A stretch of DNA of 64,000 bases. Source: Unio delphinus (Eukaryota; Mollusca; Bivalvia; Unionida; Unionidae). Under the pieces are notes generated by a model, which had not been told where the DNA came from, did no database searches, and was given only the letters and a program-made list of their open reading frames with translations. Position numbers and translations under genes: made by a program. This document shows positions 1 to 13,621 of this stretch, in pieces (positions within the stretch are counted from its first letter, which is position 1; every line of letters starts with the position of its first letter). The DNA lies in the NCBI GenBank assembly GCA_029339505.1, contig JAQISU010000025.1, forward strand, positions 6,056,001 to 6,120,000. Direction: 5' to 3'.

Positions 1-736
1 TTTTTATTAGTCTTTTTAATAGTTTTGGATGTTTTAATATGACGTTACCCCTTTAACGTGTCTTACATTATCACGTCTGTTACAATAACTATGTTTGGAA
101 CGGTTTACTTAAAATCATCTGAGAAGTTCTCAGAACAGAGATATGGTGGTGGAGACTAAGAAGGTCCCGTCCAACTGTCAAATTATCACCAAAGAAAGCG
201 TTATGCTGAACATATGGTAAATGTAAGATAGCAAACATAGAAACCACGATGATTCAGAAACTCATTGTACCATATTCAGCGTTACATGTTTATGTGATGA
301 AACGTTTCATCCCATCATCTGAGTGCAATAATATTGTTTAGGGATGACGTCATAACCAAAATAGCCATAGGGTCTGTGGGATGAAACTCCTAGTCAGGAC
401 TCAGGGGGCGAAATACCAGAAGTCCTCGAAACTATGACATTTGGTAAAATCACGCTTTTGTGGTAAGTTCTCACACTTATGTACTAATTGCTTAATAATA
501 TATACTAGTGCTTCTTGGTCACAGCAAATATTCGTCTGCTATTGTTACTGTCCTTACAAGATATTCTCATTGTTTTGGTGATATCGGATTAAGTTTATCT
601 TTACAAATGCATTATAGCTCGTTATTATGTTAATGCAACGTTTCGTCGATCTCTCTCATATTATACAAATACAAACCAATAATGATTAGTTTAATGAACG
701 ATTAGTCCAAACACAACCATTAAGCACAGAACAAAG
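1..736. other. No gene seen
   Basis: AT-rich unique-looking DNA. No coding exon, RNA gene or tandem repeat is recognisable. Confidence 0.5.
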
Positions 737-1086
737 TGCCATAACAACAGTTTTTTTGTTTGATTAGGATTTTTAACGTAGCTTTAACAATTTTTCAGTC
801 ATATCGCTACGATGTCTGCATTGAGGCAGTTTATAGTGATGTCTAGCACTGAGACATCATGCCGCAGACATGTAGCATGATGTCTCACCCAGTCACATTA
901 TCCTGACACCAGGCCGACCAGTCCTAACACTAACCTCTTAATGCTGAGCGTCAAGCGAGGCAGCTGTTAGTACCATTTTTTTTTAGTTTTTGGTATGACT
1001 CGGCCGGGGATCGAACCGACGACCTCCCGCTTCCGGGGCGGACGCTCTAACCACTAGGCCACCGGAGCGGTTGCCATAACAACAGT
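737..1086 (-). mobile_element. SINE family A, full-length copy with 15-bp target duplication
   Basis: The element body is 752-1071 on the minus strand. Its head is tRNA-like: the minus strand around 1071-1000 carries an A-box-like GTGGCCTAGTGGTTAGAGC and a B-box-like GGTTCGATCCC, as in Pol III promoters. The same tail (GACATCGTAGCGATATGAC on the minus strand) recurs in other copies in this window. It is flanked by perfect direct repeats TGCCATAACAACAGT at 737-751 and 1072-1086, as expected from LINE-driven target-primed reverse transcription. It is a tRNA-derived SINE, not a functional tRNA gene, since no acceptor stem can be formed. It may belong to a molluscan V-SINE-like family, but that was not checked. 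Confidence 0.88.
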
Positions 1087-1306
1087 ATAACGCTTAAAGA
1101 AGAAATTTGACGTGTTTTAAAACTGAGTGATATTAGGAACATATGAAATGTACATGTCACTTGACGTTTTACCAGCGAATAGAACATCACCAATCGAAGG
1201 AATGGTATAATTTTTAATAAATAGTTACGCACGTTAAATATCTCTTCAGGAAATAACAAATAAAATCATATTTCAAATTCATGGTTTTATTTCGTGGTTT
1301 TATTTC

Positions 1307-1339
1307 GCTTGATATGTTACTTTGAAACACATATCAAGC
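1307..1339. repeat. Short perfect hairpin
   Basis: GCTTGATATGT (1307-1317) and ACATATCAAGC (1329-1339) form a perfect 11-bp stem with an 11-nt loop, just before the 43-bp minisatellite. Function unknown. Confidence 0.6.
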
Positions 1340-1652
1340 AAAATTTATTACACTTAGTTCATGCAAAAGTACTCATTCTCATAGAATTTATTACACTGAG
1401 CTCATGCATCAGTACTCATTCTCATAGAATGTATTACACTAGGATCAAACATCATTACTCATTCTCATAATTCATTACACTAAGCTCATACATCAGTACT
1501 CATTCTCATAAAATTTATTACACTGAGCTCATACATCAGTACTCATTCTCATAAAATTTATTACACTGAGCTCATACATCAGTAATCATTCTCATAAAAT
1601 TTATTACACTGAGCTCATACATCAGTACTCATTTCCATAAAATTTATTACAC
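1338..1652. repeat. 43-bp minisatellite, about 7 copies
   Basis: Units begin AATTTATTACACTGAGCTCA and continue with TACATCAGTACTCATTCTCA. The period is 43 bp in the homogeneous right half (units at 1512 and 1555). The left units are more diverged and one is shortened. Confidence 0.85.
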
Positions 1653-3780
<2,128 letters not shown>

Positions 3781-4115
3781 ATGAAGTACTTCTATACCGC
3801 TTTTCCCTCCGTCTGTCCCGCTTCCTTTAACTACAAATAGTGTTTTATTACCTACACATGAAGTACTTCTAAACATCTTCTACCTCCGCCTGCACCACTT
3901 CCTTTAACTACAAATAATTTTGTATTCGCTACGCAACATGACGTGCTTCTAAACCTCTTCTACCTCCGCTTGTACCTCTTGCTTTAACTACATATAATTA
4001 TTTTATTACCTACACATGAAGTACTTCTAAACATCTTCTACCTCCGCCTGCACCGCTTCCTTTAACTACAAATACTTTGTATTACCTACGCAACATGAAG
4101 TATTTCTAAACCTTT
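3781..4115. repeat. About 78-bp minisatellite, 4 to 5 copies
   Basis: Units start at ATGAAGTACTTC-like sequence at 3781, 3858, 3938, 4016 and 4095 (spacings 77, 80, 78, 79). Each holds CTTCTACCTCCGCCTG and CTTTAACTACAAAT. Units alternate CTACACATGAAG with CTACGCAACATG, so the array may be dimeric. Confidence 0.85.
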
Positions 4116-4480
4116 TCTGGCTCCTATTAATCATCCACCTAATATGACAACTATTTGTTTTTTATTACATGCACAACTTGAAATAATTATTAACGTCAAA
4201 CTACCTCCTTCAAATCGTCGTCGTCGTACTATAACTAGTGGCTGTAAACACCTTGTAATATTTATGTATAAGCACTATATCAATACAACGTTTAATGCAA
4301 GCAAACTTGTTTCTTGAAGTGTCATCTACTCCAACTCCCAACGATCCTCCCCACTAAAATGCTTAGTAAACCATTAATAACATAAAAAAATGATATTGTT
4401 TTTTAATCACAAAAGAATTAACAATATAATATAAGTAATAAGAAAGTAGCATTTCATATTTTAGCGTATATTTCATTTCC

Positions 4481-4939
4481 ATCCATCCAACCATCATCCA
4501 TCCATCCATCCATCCAGACCAACCTACCTACCTACATCCATCCATCCATCCATCCATCCATCCATACATAACACTATACATAACATACATGCATGCATGC
4601 ATGCATGCATGCATACATACATACATACATACATACATACATACATACATACATACATACATACATACATACATACATACATACATACATACATACATAC
4701 ATACATACTACATGCATGCATGCATGCATGCATGCATGCATGCATGCATACATACATACATACATACATACATACATACATACATACATACATACATACA
4801 TACATACATACATACATACATACATACATACTACATGCATGCATGCATGCATGCATACATACATACATACATACATACATACATACATACATACATACAT
4901 ACATACATACATACATACATACATACATACATACATACA

Positions 4940-4970
<31 letters not shown>

Positions 4971-4975
4971 GCTAA
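4481..4975. repeat. Compound CCAT / CATG / CATA tetranucleotide array
   Basis: CCAT repeats (about 4481-4567) lead into three cycles of a (CATG)n block followed by a long (CATA)n block. The CATG blocks are near 4588-4612, 4711-4748 and 4834-4856, and the second and third are each introduced by CTACATGC. All reading frames are open only because the repeat lacks stop codons. Confidence 0.95.
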
Positions 4976-5910
4976 GTAAACTATACATATATGGTGCACG
5001 TTAACATTACCAAAATATTCTAGATCGTTTGATTGCCAACAACAAAAAGTATTTTTATGAAGAATTCCTCAGCAGTACCATTTATCAATATAGATTGTTT
5101 TAAGTACATTCTGCTAGGGTACGGTTATCTGAAAAATAGAATAACCAATTGAATATTGTACCTGAGATATAATGAAGAAAATTAGGTTTTTTTATTTTTA
5201 TTTCCTGAAATGCATCACATGAAAAGCTATCAACAACTCTTCTTCTCTCAATGTTAAAAACTTAAACCCAGATTATATTATTGCGTGTCAAATTGAAACG
5301 CAAGTACCTATGGACCCCAGACGTTCAATGACATGTCAACAAATAAAGGCCTTTGCTTTGCAGTTCAAAACATATGTATGACCAGCGGTGTTGACCCATT
5401 GCATTAAGCGCCACCAAACTTGATCTACAGTTTTGGTAGTTGTGTGCTATGCACGAAATAATAGCATTCATATCCGCTCTCTTCATTCCTGCAGATTCAA
5501 GTTTTCAAATTGTCCTACTATTTTCGAAAGCAGTTCTAGGTAGAACATTTCGCCCTCACAGGCAGATGTTGCCAGAGTAATAATGATCGGCAAATTTATT
5601 AAGTTCTCCGATTCCTCCAAGGTATTCAGCTTTCAGTTTACTAAACACACTTTTACTTTCCGCCAGTTGATTGGGGGAAGACACAGGATACCTTTATCAA
5701 TTCTAAAACCAGCACATAATGACAATATGTACAGTTTTGTATGTGTTCTCGGATTCCATATCACAATTTATTTGTCAAATGGTATGAATCATTAGTTTGT
5801 TTTATGTTTCAAATGGACATTTTGAAGAAAAAAGTCCATTTTGTAACTTAGAAACCAGTAGTGTTATATTTCTATCATTATTACATTGCTACAAACTAAA
5901 CATGACATAG
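4976..5910. other. No gene seen
   Basis: AT-rich DNA. A 70-codon open frame starts at 5583 but has no recognisable domain or exon signal. A small inverted repeat with AATGGAC / GTCCATT arms lies near 5811-5838. Confidence 0.45.
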
Positions 5911-6037
5911 ACCGGTCGCTCGGGTGGCCTAGTGGCTCGAGCGTCCGCTTTGGACGAGGAAGGTCAGCAAAGACCAATTAAAATGGTACTAACAGCTGCC
6001 TCGCTTGACGCTCAACATTAAGAGGTTAGTGTTAGGA
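5911..6037 (+). mobile_element. SINE family A, truncated 5' portion
   Basis: Begins with the tRNA-like A-box region (GGGTGGCCTAGTGGCTCGAG) and continues into the body shared with the copy at 752-1071 (CTAACAGCTGCCTCGCTTGA, AAGAGGTTAGTGTTAGGA). It then stops abruptly. The B box is degraded. It is a 3'-truncated relic. Confidence 0.75.
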
Positions 6038-6787
6038 ATGGGCAAGAAATGCTCCTCAAATGAAACGAAAATACCGAATAAGCAACTGACTTAAAATAAC
6101 AGAAAACACGTTTGATCCCGTGCCTCTATTTTTTTAATTCTCGCCCTATTAATATCTAAACATAACGGCGGCAAAAAGCAGTAAACATGCTAATTTGCCT
6201 TAAGCCTTTTTTAGGACTTCAATTTATTAACCAAATTACTCATTTCCGCGTGCTTCATAAATCGGATGAAGCCATATCTGCATATAAAGGAAGTAAGATT
6301 TTCCAGGCAAACGTGGTTTGAACCATTCAGGGAAACGTGGATCACGAAGGAACGTCACTTTTATTACTGAAATAAAGACTGCCGCCCATTCTTTCATGTG
6401 CTCCATCAGTCTAAGCGTTCACTTTCTATAAATGTAAAGATAATAATGGTTTCTGATGTGTTGTTTTCTTTTGGTCTGAAAATGATTGGTTAATTGGTTA
6501 ATTGACATATTAATCGACATGTCCATTGAATGATTGATTCATTTGATCAAAGAGATTTAAAGTTAAATCATCATAGACTTGATTGTTAATCCCATTACTA
6601 GTGTAACAATACAATGGTACAATAATCGATGGTCTAGCCGTGAACGTACCTGGGTGTTTTACAGCAAAATCATACTGCTTGATATAAACACTTTGACATT
6701 GTCTGTGAAACGGGGACCAATTTCTCACTGTTTCCTAATGTTATGCAATATAAAGATATTTTACATGCTTTTACAGGTTTTAGTGTA
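6038..6787. other. No gene seen; flank of retrotransposon insertion
   Basis: AT-rich DNA up to the GATG target site at 6788-6791. Two short overlapping open frames on opposite strands near 6510-6788 show no family resemblance. Confidence 0.45.
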
Positions 6788-6791
6788 GATG

Positions 6792-8026
6792 TGTTATGAA
6801 TGTTTTTGCTTGTTATGTGTTGTGATTAGCTTTTCATAACCTTCTTCTCATTTCTTGCTATGAGAAGGAATTACTCGTAAGTTGGGGAACGTCAATATCC
6901 ATGGTAAGAGAGAGAGAGAGAGAAGAAGAAAGAATTCAGGCTCTCTTAAAGGGAGCGCCGCCGCGATGATAGACAGCTACATCTGAAATTAAGAGTCAAA
7001 CATTCATTTTCTACTGACATGGAGAACTTTATTTAAATAATCAACACACATATATATTACTACATTCTAGAAACACATCTAAACGCTTTATAATAAAAAT
7101 TCATGAAATACATATTACATTTTCCTTATTAAGCTTTCCAACTTCATTTACCCGTATAACTTCTGCACCTTAGAATATAATACAATAGTTAATTCTCAAT
7201 CAATTTCAAGATAGCCGAAGTATGAAATATAATAACTGTAATTAATGCAACAATTAATTTAAAGAATACATTTCACTTATCTTAAAGTAGAATATTGATT
7301 TAGAATCTCAAGCATTAAAAATACTTATTTCTTAAAATAGGTATAAAACATATACAGTGTCCTTACCTGAAATTAAGAGTCAAACATTCATTTTCTACTG
7401 ACATGGAGAACTAATCTGACCTGATCGCGCATCTGTATTTATAGTGTTAGGGTCAGAGAAGGTCATGCCCTCCATGCATCAGTCAGAAAAGATGCTGACT
7501 TACTTTCAGGCATAAACCAGTTTCGATCGGCAGAAACCAACTTATCTTACGTCATAAGACCTACTCTATAGTTTATTTATATTCGTTTCATATCGTCACA
7601 CCATATATGGTTAGCTGTGAGTTGGAAGCCATCTTGTTTCTGTATCGTCTAGAGAAATCTTACTTCACCTTCATTAACTGAATTGAACTCATGCCAACAC
7701 TAGGTCAGAAACATATTCTTACTAATGTAGCTTAGAACTATAGCTGAGCAGGCAAAATTCATGTATAATGTTTTTCGTATACAATCTCACACAACATTGT
7801 ATATTGGCAATGTTCTTAGCTACTTTTAATTGAGTTATAGTGTGGTTATATACATTGCCCTTTTTTACTTGCTCAACAACCATTTCTATTCTATATAGTT
7901 GTGTTACAAAAACAAATGAAATTACCTTTAATATCTTTTATAATATAAACAAATAAAACATTACTTTAATTCAATTCAAAAGAAAATATCAATGTTATTA
8001 ATTTTTCTACAAATTCAATCCTAACA
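6792..8026 (-). repeat. LTR1 (3' LTR of the array), 1,235 bp
   Basis: It carries TG/CA ends, a TATAAATA box (7436-7443), AATAAA (7028-7033, coding strand) and a 46-bp direct repeat at 6983-7028 and 7367-7412. It is the most divergent of the four LTRs: it has TAGACAGCTACATC where the others have TAGCTGCATC, plus about eight substitutions. A short GA microsatellite near 6907 explains most of the length differences between LTRs. Confidence 0.95.
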
Positions 8027-9640
8027 ATACCCTCTAGTCTATTTGAGCCGAGTCCTCGAGACTCGAAAAGAAAAATCAATTTTATTCATCAAAACAAGAT
8101 AAAAGATGAAAGGTCAAAAATACAATGGTAAAAAAAACATTGCGAGACATTTTCGCAAAGTTTAAAGATACAATGTAAAACACTGCAAAATACATTGCAA
8201 AATACCAAGTCAAATACAATAAAAAAAATTACAATAAGAAGTACATTGCAAATACTCAATCAATTTCAAAAAGTACAATGAGTACAAGTAATGTTTTATG
8301 CAAAATATTTGATAAAATTCCCAAAACACAATGGGAAGTGTATTGCACAAATCTCAGTCAAATTCTCAAAAAATACAATAAAGAGTACAATGCTAAATTC
8401 GTGAAAAGGATTCCCCAAAAAATACAATGGGAATAAAACTTCACAGCATTGAATACTTTGATAAGATATATATATATATTTATTAAACACATAATTCTAC
8501 AAAACCTACCTCTAAACTAGGCTTATCAGACGATTGTAAAACAAAATAATAGCATACAGTTCTTGTTATCTTTATTTTTCTTTTTCTATTTTAGTGTAAT
8601 CTTCCTTTGTGTCCTTTTTCTGTATTTCTTTTTCTCTTTTATATGTTATTCGTATAACATTAGCAGAACATATTTATGGGTGAATACTTATTATATCGAG
8701 AGTTTGGAACTGACAATTTAATGTTGCACTAGCCTTAATAACCATGATGTATGTTCACTTGCAATCAACTTTGACCTGTGCGTGTATGAATATGTAACGC
8801 CTTTGAATTAACCTAAGAACAATGAGTAAGTCTAGTGCAGCTTGAAATGTACGTGTTTTATCAACGTTATCTTTGACGCGTGAAAGAGAATGTACTGCCA
8901 TTATCTTTTCAAATGAATTTTTCTCAGAAGCTGGCCGTATATAGACCAATAGCTGCTCATGTCTTGAGAGCTATGCATTACGTGATCTCTGTGTCGAGTA
9001 ATTATAATCGCTCGGACATTTTGACGAGTTTATCATTTATGGCGAATGCGCCAAGACACCGTACCATAAGGTACATACTTTCATACAAATGGTATGAAAT
9101 CGTGAGGGATAAACCTCTAAACATTGTCAAACCATGCATTAATGAGATTGCTGTATAATACCGCGTATTCGTTTTAAGACGTATTATAACTGTGAAATAA
9201 TATCATTATGTAGCTTCATTTGACATCCTTGTAACAATATTCGATACGTTCAATTCAACAAGTCCGTGTAAGCCTGATTTAAACTGTGAATCCACTTATA
9301 AGCTGAACTATACAAAAGTGGGGGATGCTGGAGATAACCCATGTTTCAAATTGTTTTGTTTTTATGGTGTTGCTTGTTCTGATACTATGTACTCTGCATT
9401 CAGAGTTAAAAAGAAACATATGCCTACGAACCAATCCAAATTTCATCCATACCTTAAGAGAAAGAAAGAGAACTGAGAGATTTGGCGCCAGAAAGAAGAA
9501 AAGAGAAATAGAAGGTATGAGAAAAAATAATGGAATGGACGATAGGACTATAATTTTCTCTTCCAAATACGAAGGAATTTGTTCTTTTTTTATGTTTTCA
9601 GAATTTCGTATTGAATTCAATTACGAAATATTCGACTTCG
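8027..9640 (-). other. Copy 1 polypurine tract and 3' untranslated region
   Basis: On the coding strand this 1.6-kb region follows pol and ends in a purine-rich AGAGGGTAT directly against the 3' LTR, the expected place for the polypurine tract. The 8041-8470 part is packed with short degenerate TACAATG / CATTGCA words. A 113-codon minus-strand frame (9279-9620) starts 21 nt after the pol stop and has a strongly hydrophobic stretch, so it sits where some Gypsy elements carry a third ORF. A 142-codon plus-strand frame overlaps it. Neither is recognised. Confidence 0.6.
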
Positions 9641-12379
9641 TCATTTGCGACGTGTGTTTGATTGTGTGCGTGTTCTGTGAAATGCTTCTTTTAATGCCTG
9701 AGAAACATTCTCCGTTGGCTGCCATGATGGTGTGGATCCATCTGACCACTTAACCAAATAATGCTTCTTTCCAGAAATCCATTTGGATTTCAACAGTTTA
9801 TCAACTAAGTACCATTCGGTACCATTGTTGGTTGGTGATTGCTCATTGCTCGTTTGATCATTTGATGTTTGTGTTGACTGTGGAGGTGTACTACTTGTGT
9901 CCGGTGTCGGAGGTCTATAATCCCTAGGATCTTTATAGTGCTTAAGCCTGTTAGCGTGTACAAGTGATTTCATTTCTTTATTGTCTGAACAACGACGTAA
10001 TCTGTAGGTGCTATTCGGACCTACTTGAGTGATGTAATATGGACCTTCCCAACGAGGATAAAGCTTTTTTGATAACCCTACAGGTATATGTGAGATTTGT
10101 AAATGTACATAATCTCCAACGCGAAAGGATGGTTCTTTTGTTTTCTGGTCAAACCTCTGTTTGCTTGTGCTTTGTGCTTCACGTGTATTTGCTTTAGCTA
10201 TTTCTTGAACTATTTTCAATCTTTGAATCAACTGATCTATGTACTGTTGTGTTTGTGTTTGTACAGTTTCTTTAGGCGTCAGAGATACATCTAAGGGTAA
10301 AGTCATTTCTTTCCCAAAGACTATGTAATAAGGTGAGTATCCAGTAGAATTAACTGCTGGACTCATCCGGAATGCCATCATTACGCTGGGTAATATGGAC
10401 GGCCAATCATCTTGATGTTTGCTACAGTAAGCACGTAGGGCCTGACTAATGGTACTATTTTTTCTCTCACAGAGACTGTTAGTTTGAGGGTGGTATGAAC
10501 TAGTATGGTGACGTGTTACTTGAAATAATTCACAAAGTGCGAGTACAATTTGAGACATAAAATTTCGTCCACGATCACTGACAAGTGTTCGCGGTGCACC
10601 ATAACGTGTAAATATCTCATTGTACAAAACACTGGCGATTTCTGTTGCTGTTTGAGAACGTAAGGGAAAGGCTTCACACCAATGTGACAAACTATCTGTC
10701 ACCAATAAGATGTATTGATAACCTTCCTTATTTTTTGGCATGCACAAAATGTCCATGTGCCACCTAGAGAATACGTCTTCTGGGGGCAATGGGTGCAATG
10801 GAGCTTTTCGTGCGTTTGTGTCCCGTTTAATGAGCTGACATTTAGAGCATGATGTAATGTAATCATACACATTTTGATACATTTTAGGCCAATAATATTT
10901 CTGTTTGATAGCTTGATATGTTCTTTGAACACCAAAATGACAACCTCCTGCTTTTGAATCGTGATAAGATAGAAGGACATCGAGTCTCAAATTTGTGGGT
11001 AAAGCAACTTGTTTTATGAGTTGATCTGGAGAAGTTTTATGTTTTGTACGAGGCTGGAAAAAATGATGTAAGACACCATTGATTAGTTCATATTGATTTG
11101 CTTCATATGGAATAGCTGTTGCACGACGAGTGTTTTCTGGTAATATTCCTTGTTCTAAGTAAACATACATGTCCTTAAAATCAGGGCACTCGCGCTGATA
11201 TTGGGCTAGATCCGGTAGTTCTTCAGAACTACTGCTAGGTATGTTATCATTAGTCTGTAGTGGAAATAGGTTAGTAGTATTTTCCTTATCGTAAAAGAAT
11301 GTAACTTCTGTCATTTCTTCTTGAATGGAGTGTACTGATGATTCTAACTTAGTCTGAGTGTTAGTGCATACTGGAGATTTTTCTAACTGGCTGTCAGTCT
11401 TAGCTGTTTGGTCGTAGTTTCGACGTGAGGGTGCGTCTGCATTTGTGTTTTTATGGCCTGGAGTGTATACGATATCAAAATCGTATTCTTGTAAGCGAAG
11501 TGACCAACGAATTAGTCTATTCGAAGTGTGCTTAACTGTCTTTAGCCAAACTAATGCCTTGTGATCTGTAATGACAGTAAATTTCTGATGTGATAGGTAA
11601 ACATTATATGTTCGGATACCTTCTAATACCGCTAAACACTCCTGTTCAGTTACTGACCATTGTCTTTCAGCATTTGTTAATGTTCGTCCACCATAAGCAA
11701 TGACATGCTCTTTGTCGTCTGTCCCTAACTGAGACAAAATATAACATAGAGCTGTACCACTGGCATCACATGTGAGTCTAAATGGTTTATTAAAATCAGG
11801 ATAAGCCAAGATAGGAGCTGTGGTCAAGGCTGTCTTAAGAGTTTCAAATGCTTTTTGACACTTGTCTGTCCAAAGAAATGAACTGTCTTTTGTCAATAAT
11901 TTATTTAAAGGTGTTGCTATTGTAGAATATCCTTGAACAAATTTTCTGTAATAATTGCACAATCCTAGAAAACTCCTAACATCTTTCTGTGTTTTTGGAA
12001 CAGGAAATTGTGTAACTGTGTCAATTTTGGACTCATCTACTTTAATTCCTTTTGTTGAGAATTTATGACCAAGATAAATAACTTCAGATGCTGCGAATAC
12101 ACATTTTGATGGTTTGAGTGTCAAGTTTGCTTGACGTAATCGATCAAAAATAAGTTCAAGGTGTGCTAAGTGTTCTTCAAATGAATTGGAAAAAATAATA
12201 ATGTCATCTATGTCTGCAAGACATGTTGACCATGGTATACCTCTAAGTACATGACCTAAAAGAATGCAATATGTGGCGGGCGCATTTCTGAGTCCATACG
12301 GCATTACATTCCATTGGTAAAGACCACGTGATGTTATGAAAGAGCTCTTATGTTTTGTCTCTAGATCCATTTTAATTTG
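9641..12379 (-). pseudogene. pol: Copy 1 pol, 3' part: RT C-terminal half, RNase H, integrase, chromodomain
   Basis: This is the open piece of pol downstream of the in-frame TAG at 12380-12382. Counting from the first ATG (12370), RT motif ADIDD gives the paired aspartates at residues 55-56. RNase H has TCDAS (about 200-204), TEQE (241-244) and TDHK (268-271). Integrase has a zinc-binding H470/H478/C508/C511 and a D540-D599-E635 triad with 35 residues between the last two. A GPY/F-like module (WEGPYY) follows, and a C-terminal chromodomain contains HYLVKWSDG. Copy 1 alone keeps the chromodomain tryptophan (TGG at 9746-9748). It has the unusual Pro in NADAPSR where copies 2 and 3 have the usual Leu. 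The piece lacks the first catalytic Asp of RT, so it cannot act as RT unless the TAG is read through. Confidence 0.93.
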
Positions 12380-13621
12380 CTAAAATGCTGAATTTAAATC
12401 TAATGTACTGAAAAGACATGATTTAGTTTGTCCAACTGCATCAATTACATCTTCTAATCTTGGAAGAGGGAATGTCATTGGTTGTGTCACTTGATTAAGT
12501 TTCCGATAGTCAATGGCAAAACGATATTCCCCATTTTTCTTTTTGACTAAAACAATTGGAGATGCATAGCTAGAAGAACTGGGTTCAATTAGGTGGTGTT
12601 CTAATAATTCATCTACCTGTCTATCAATTTCTTTATTGATGTGCGGAGACGCACGATAAGGTTGACAACGAATTGGCATGGAATCACCTGTCTCTATTCG
12701 ATGAGTAAATACCGTAGTACTTCCTAATTCTTCTAAGTTCAAGGCAAACACATCCCTATGTTTATTCAAAAATAATTGAAGTTCTTGTTTTTGATTTTCT
12801 GACAAATCTGAAGAGTGTAAATCAAAATTAATTGGTTCTTGTGATTTACTAGTTTGTGTGTCCACGATGTCAGGTGTATCAGATGTGATATTCTTGTCAT
12901 AAGTGTCTTCACTAACAGTAAATATGGTCTGTGGGTGTAGTACGTCTACATAAGCTAGTACGGTATTTGCCTGTATGTCTATAGCTTGTGAAGTAGGATT
13001 CAAGATCTGAACAAAGTTATTTTTCGAAACCGTTACAATTGTTCTAGCTGTCAAAAATGTGGAGTTTGACATATTATGAGATGGTTCTAGTAAAACAGGT
13101 GTCCCTTTTTTGATTTTACTGATATGAATAGGAATGGAACAACTGGAGTTTGGTGGAACCGTTGTGCGTTTGTTTACACGTGCTAATCCTGACTCAGTAC
13201 GTATCAGATTGATAATTACCGTATCGTCTAGCAAAGAGAGCGTTTGTGTATCTAGATTCACTACTGCTTTGTATTTAGTGAGAAAATCGAGACCCAGAAT
13301 GACTGAATGTTGTAGGGCCGGAATGACGTGAAATGTATGAGAAAAACTTACGCCTCCTATTTTCAGATTAAGTGGTATCATTCCAAAAATTTCGTGACTT
13401 TCGCCCCCTGCTGCGATAATATTATTGAGATTTGAAGGTTGAATTTGACGTGAATTGAATCCTGCACGAGAAAGAAATTTTAAGTTGATGGCCGAAATAG
13501 ACGCGCCTGTGTCTGCTAATGCATTCGTGATTTTGTTTTTAACATAAAGAGGAACAAGATTTTTGTGAATAGGTGTGACTAATGTGATTTGTCGTTCTCG
13601 AGTTTGTTTGTGGCAAGGTTG
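12380..13621 (-). pseudogene. pol: Copy 1 pol, 5' part: protease and N-terminal half of RT, ended by TAG
   Basis: The frame continues directly from gag after a single TAA. The aspartic protease active site DTGAS is at 13499-13513, followed by the ILGLDFL flap-region motif typical of Gypsy proteases. RT begins with FAIDYRKLNQVT and LPRLEDVID and reaches the first catalytic aspartate in FSTLDL. A TAG then stands at 12380-12382, in the position where related elements usually have an aromatic residue before Gln-Ile. The stop separates the first catalytic Asp from the later Asp pair. All three copies have it. It could be an inactivating mutation fixed before amplification, or a readthrough stop; the following codon is CAA. 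Confidence 0.92.

Noticed and set aside
1000..1071. Possible tRNA gene on the minus strand
   Set aside because: A and B boxes are present but there is no foldable acceptor stem. The sequence continues into a SINE body with a target duplication.
4524..5004. Tyr/Cys/Met/Val and His/Thr/Ile repeat proteins
   Set aside because: Translations of CATA/CATG tetranucleotide repeats, not genes.
10103..10294. Plus-strand frames recurring in all three retroelements (also near 13134, 13986)
   Set aside because: Antisense shadows of pol and gag. Their presence in three copies only reflects recent duplication.
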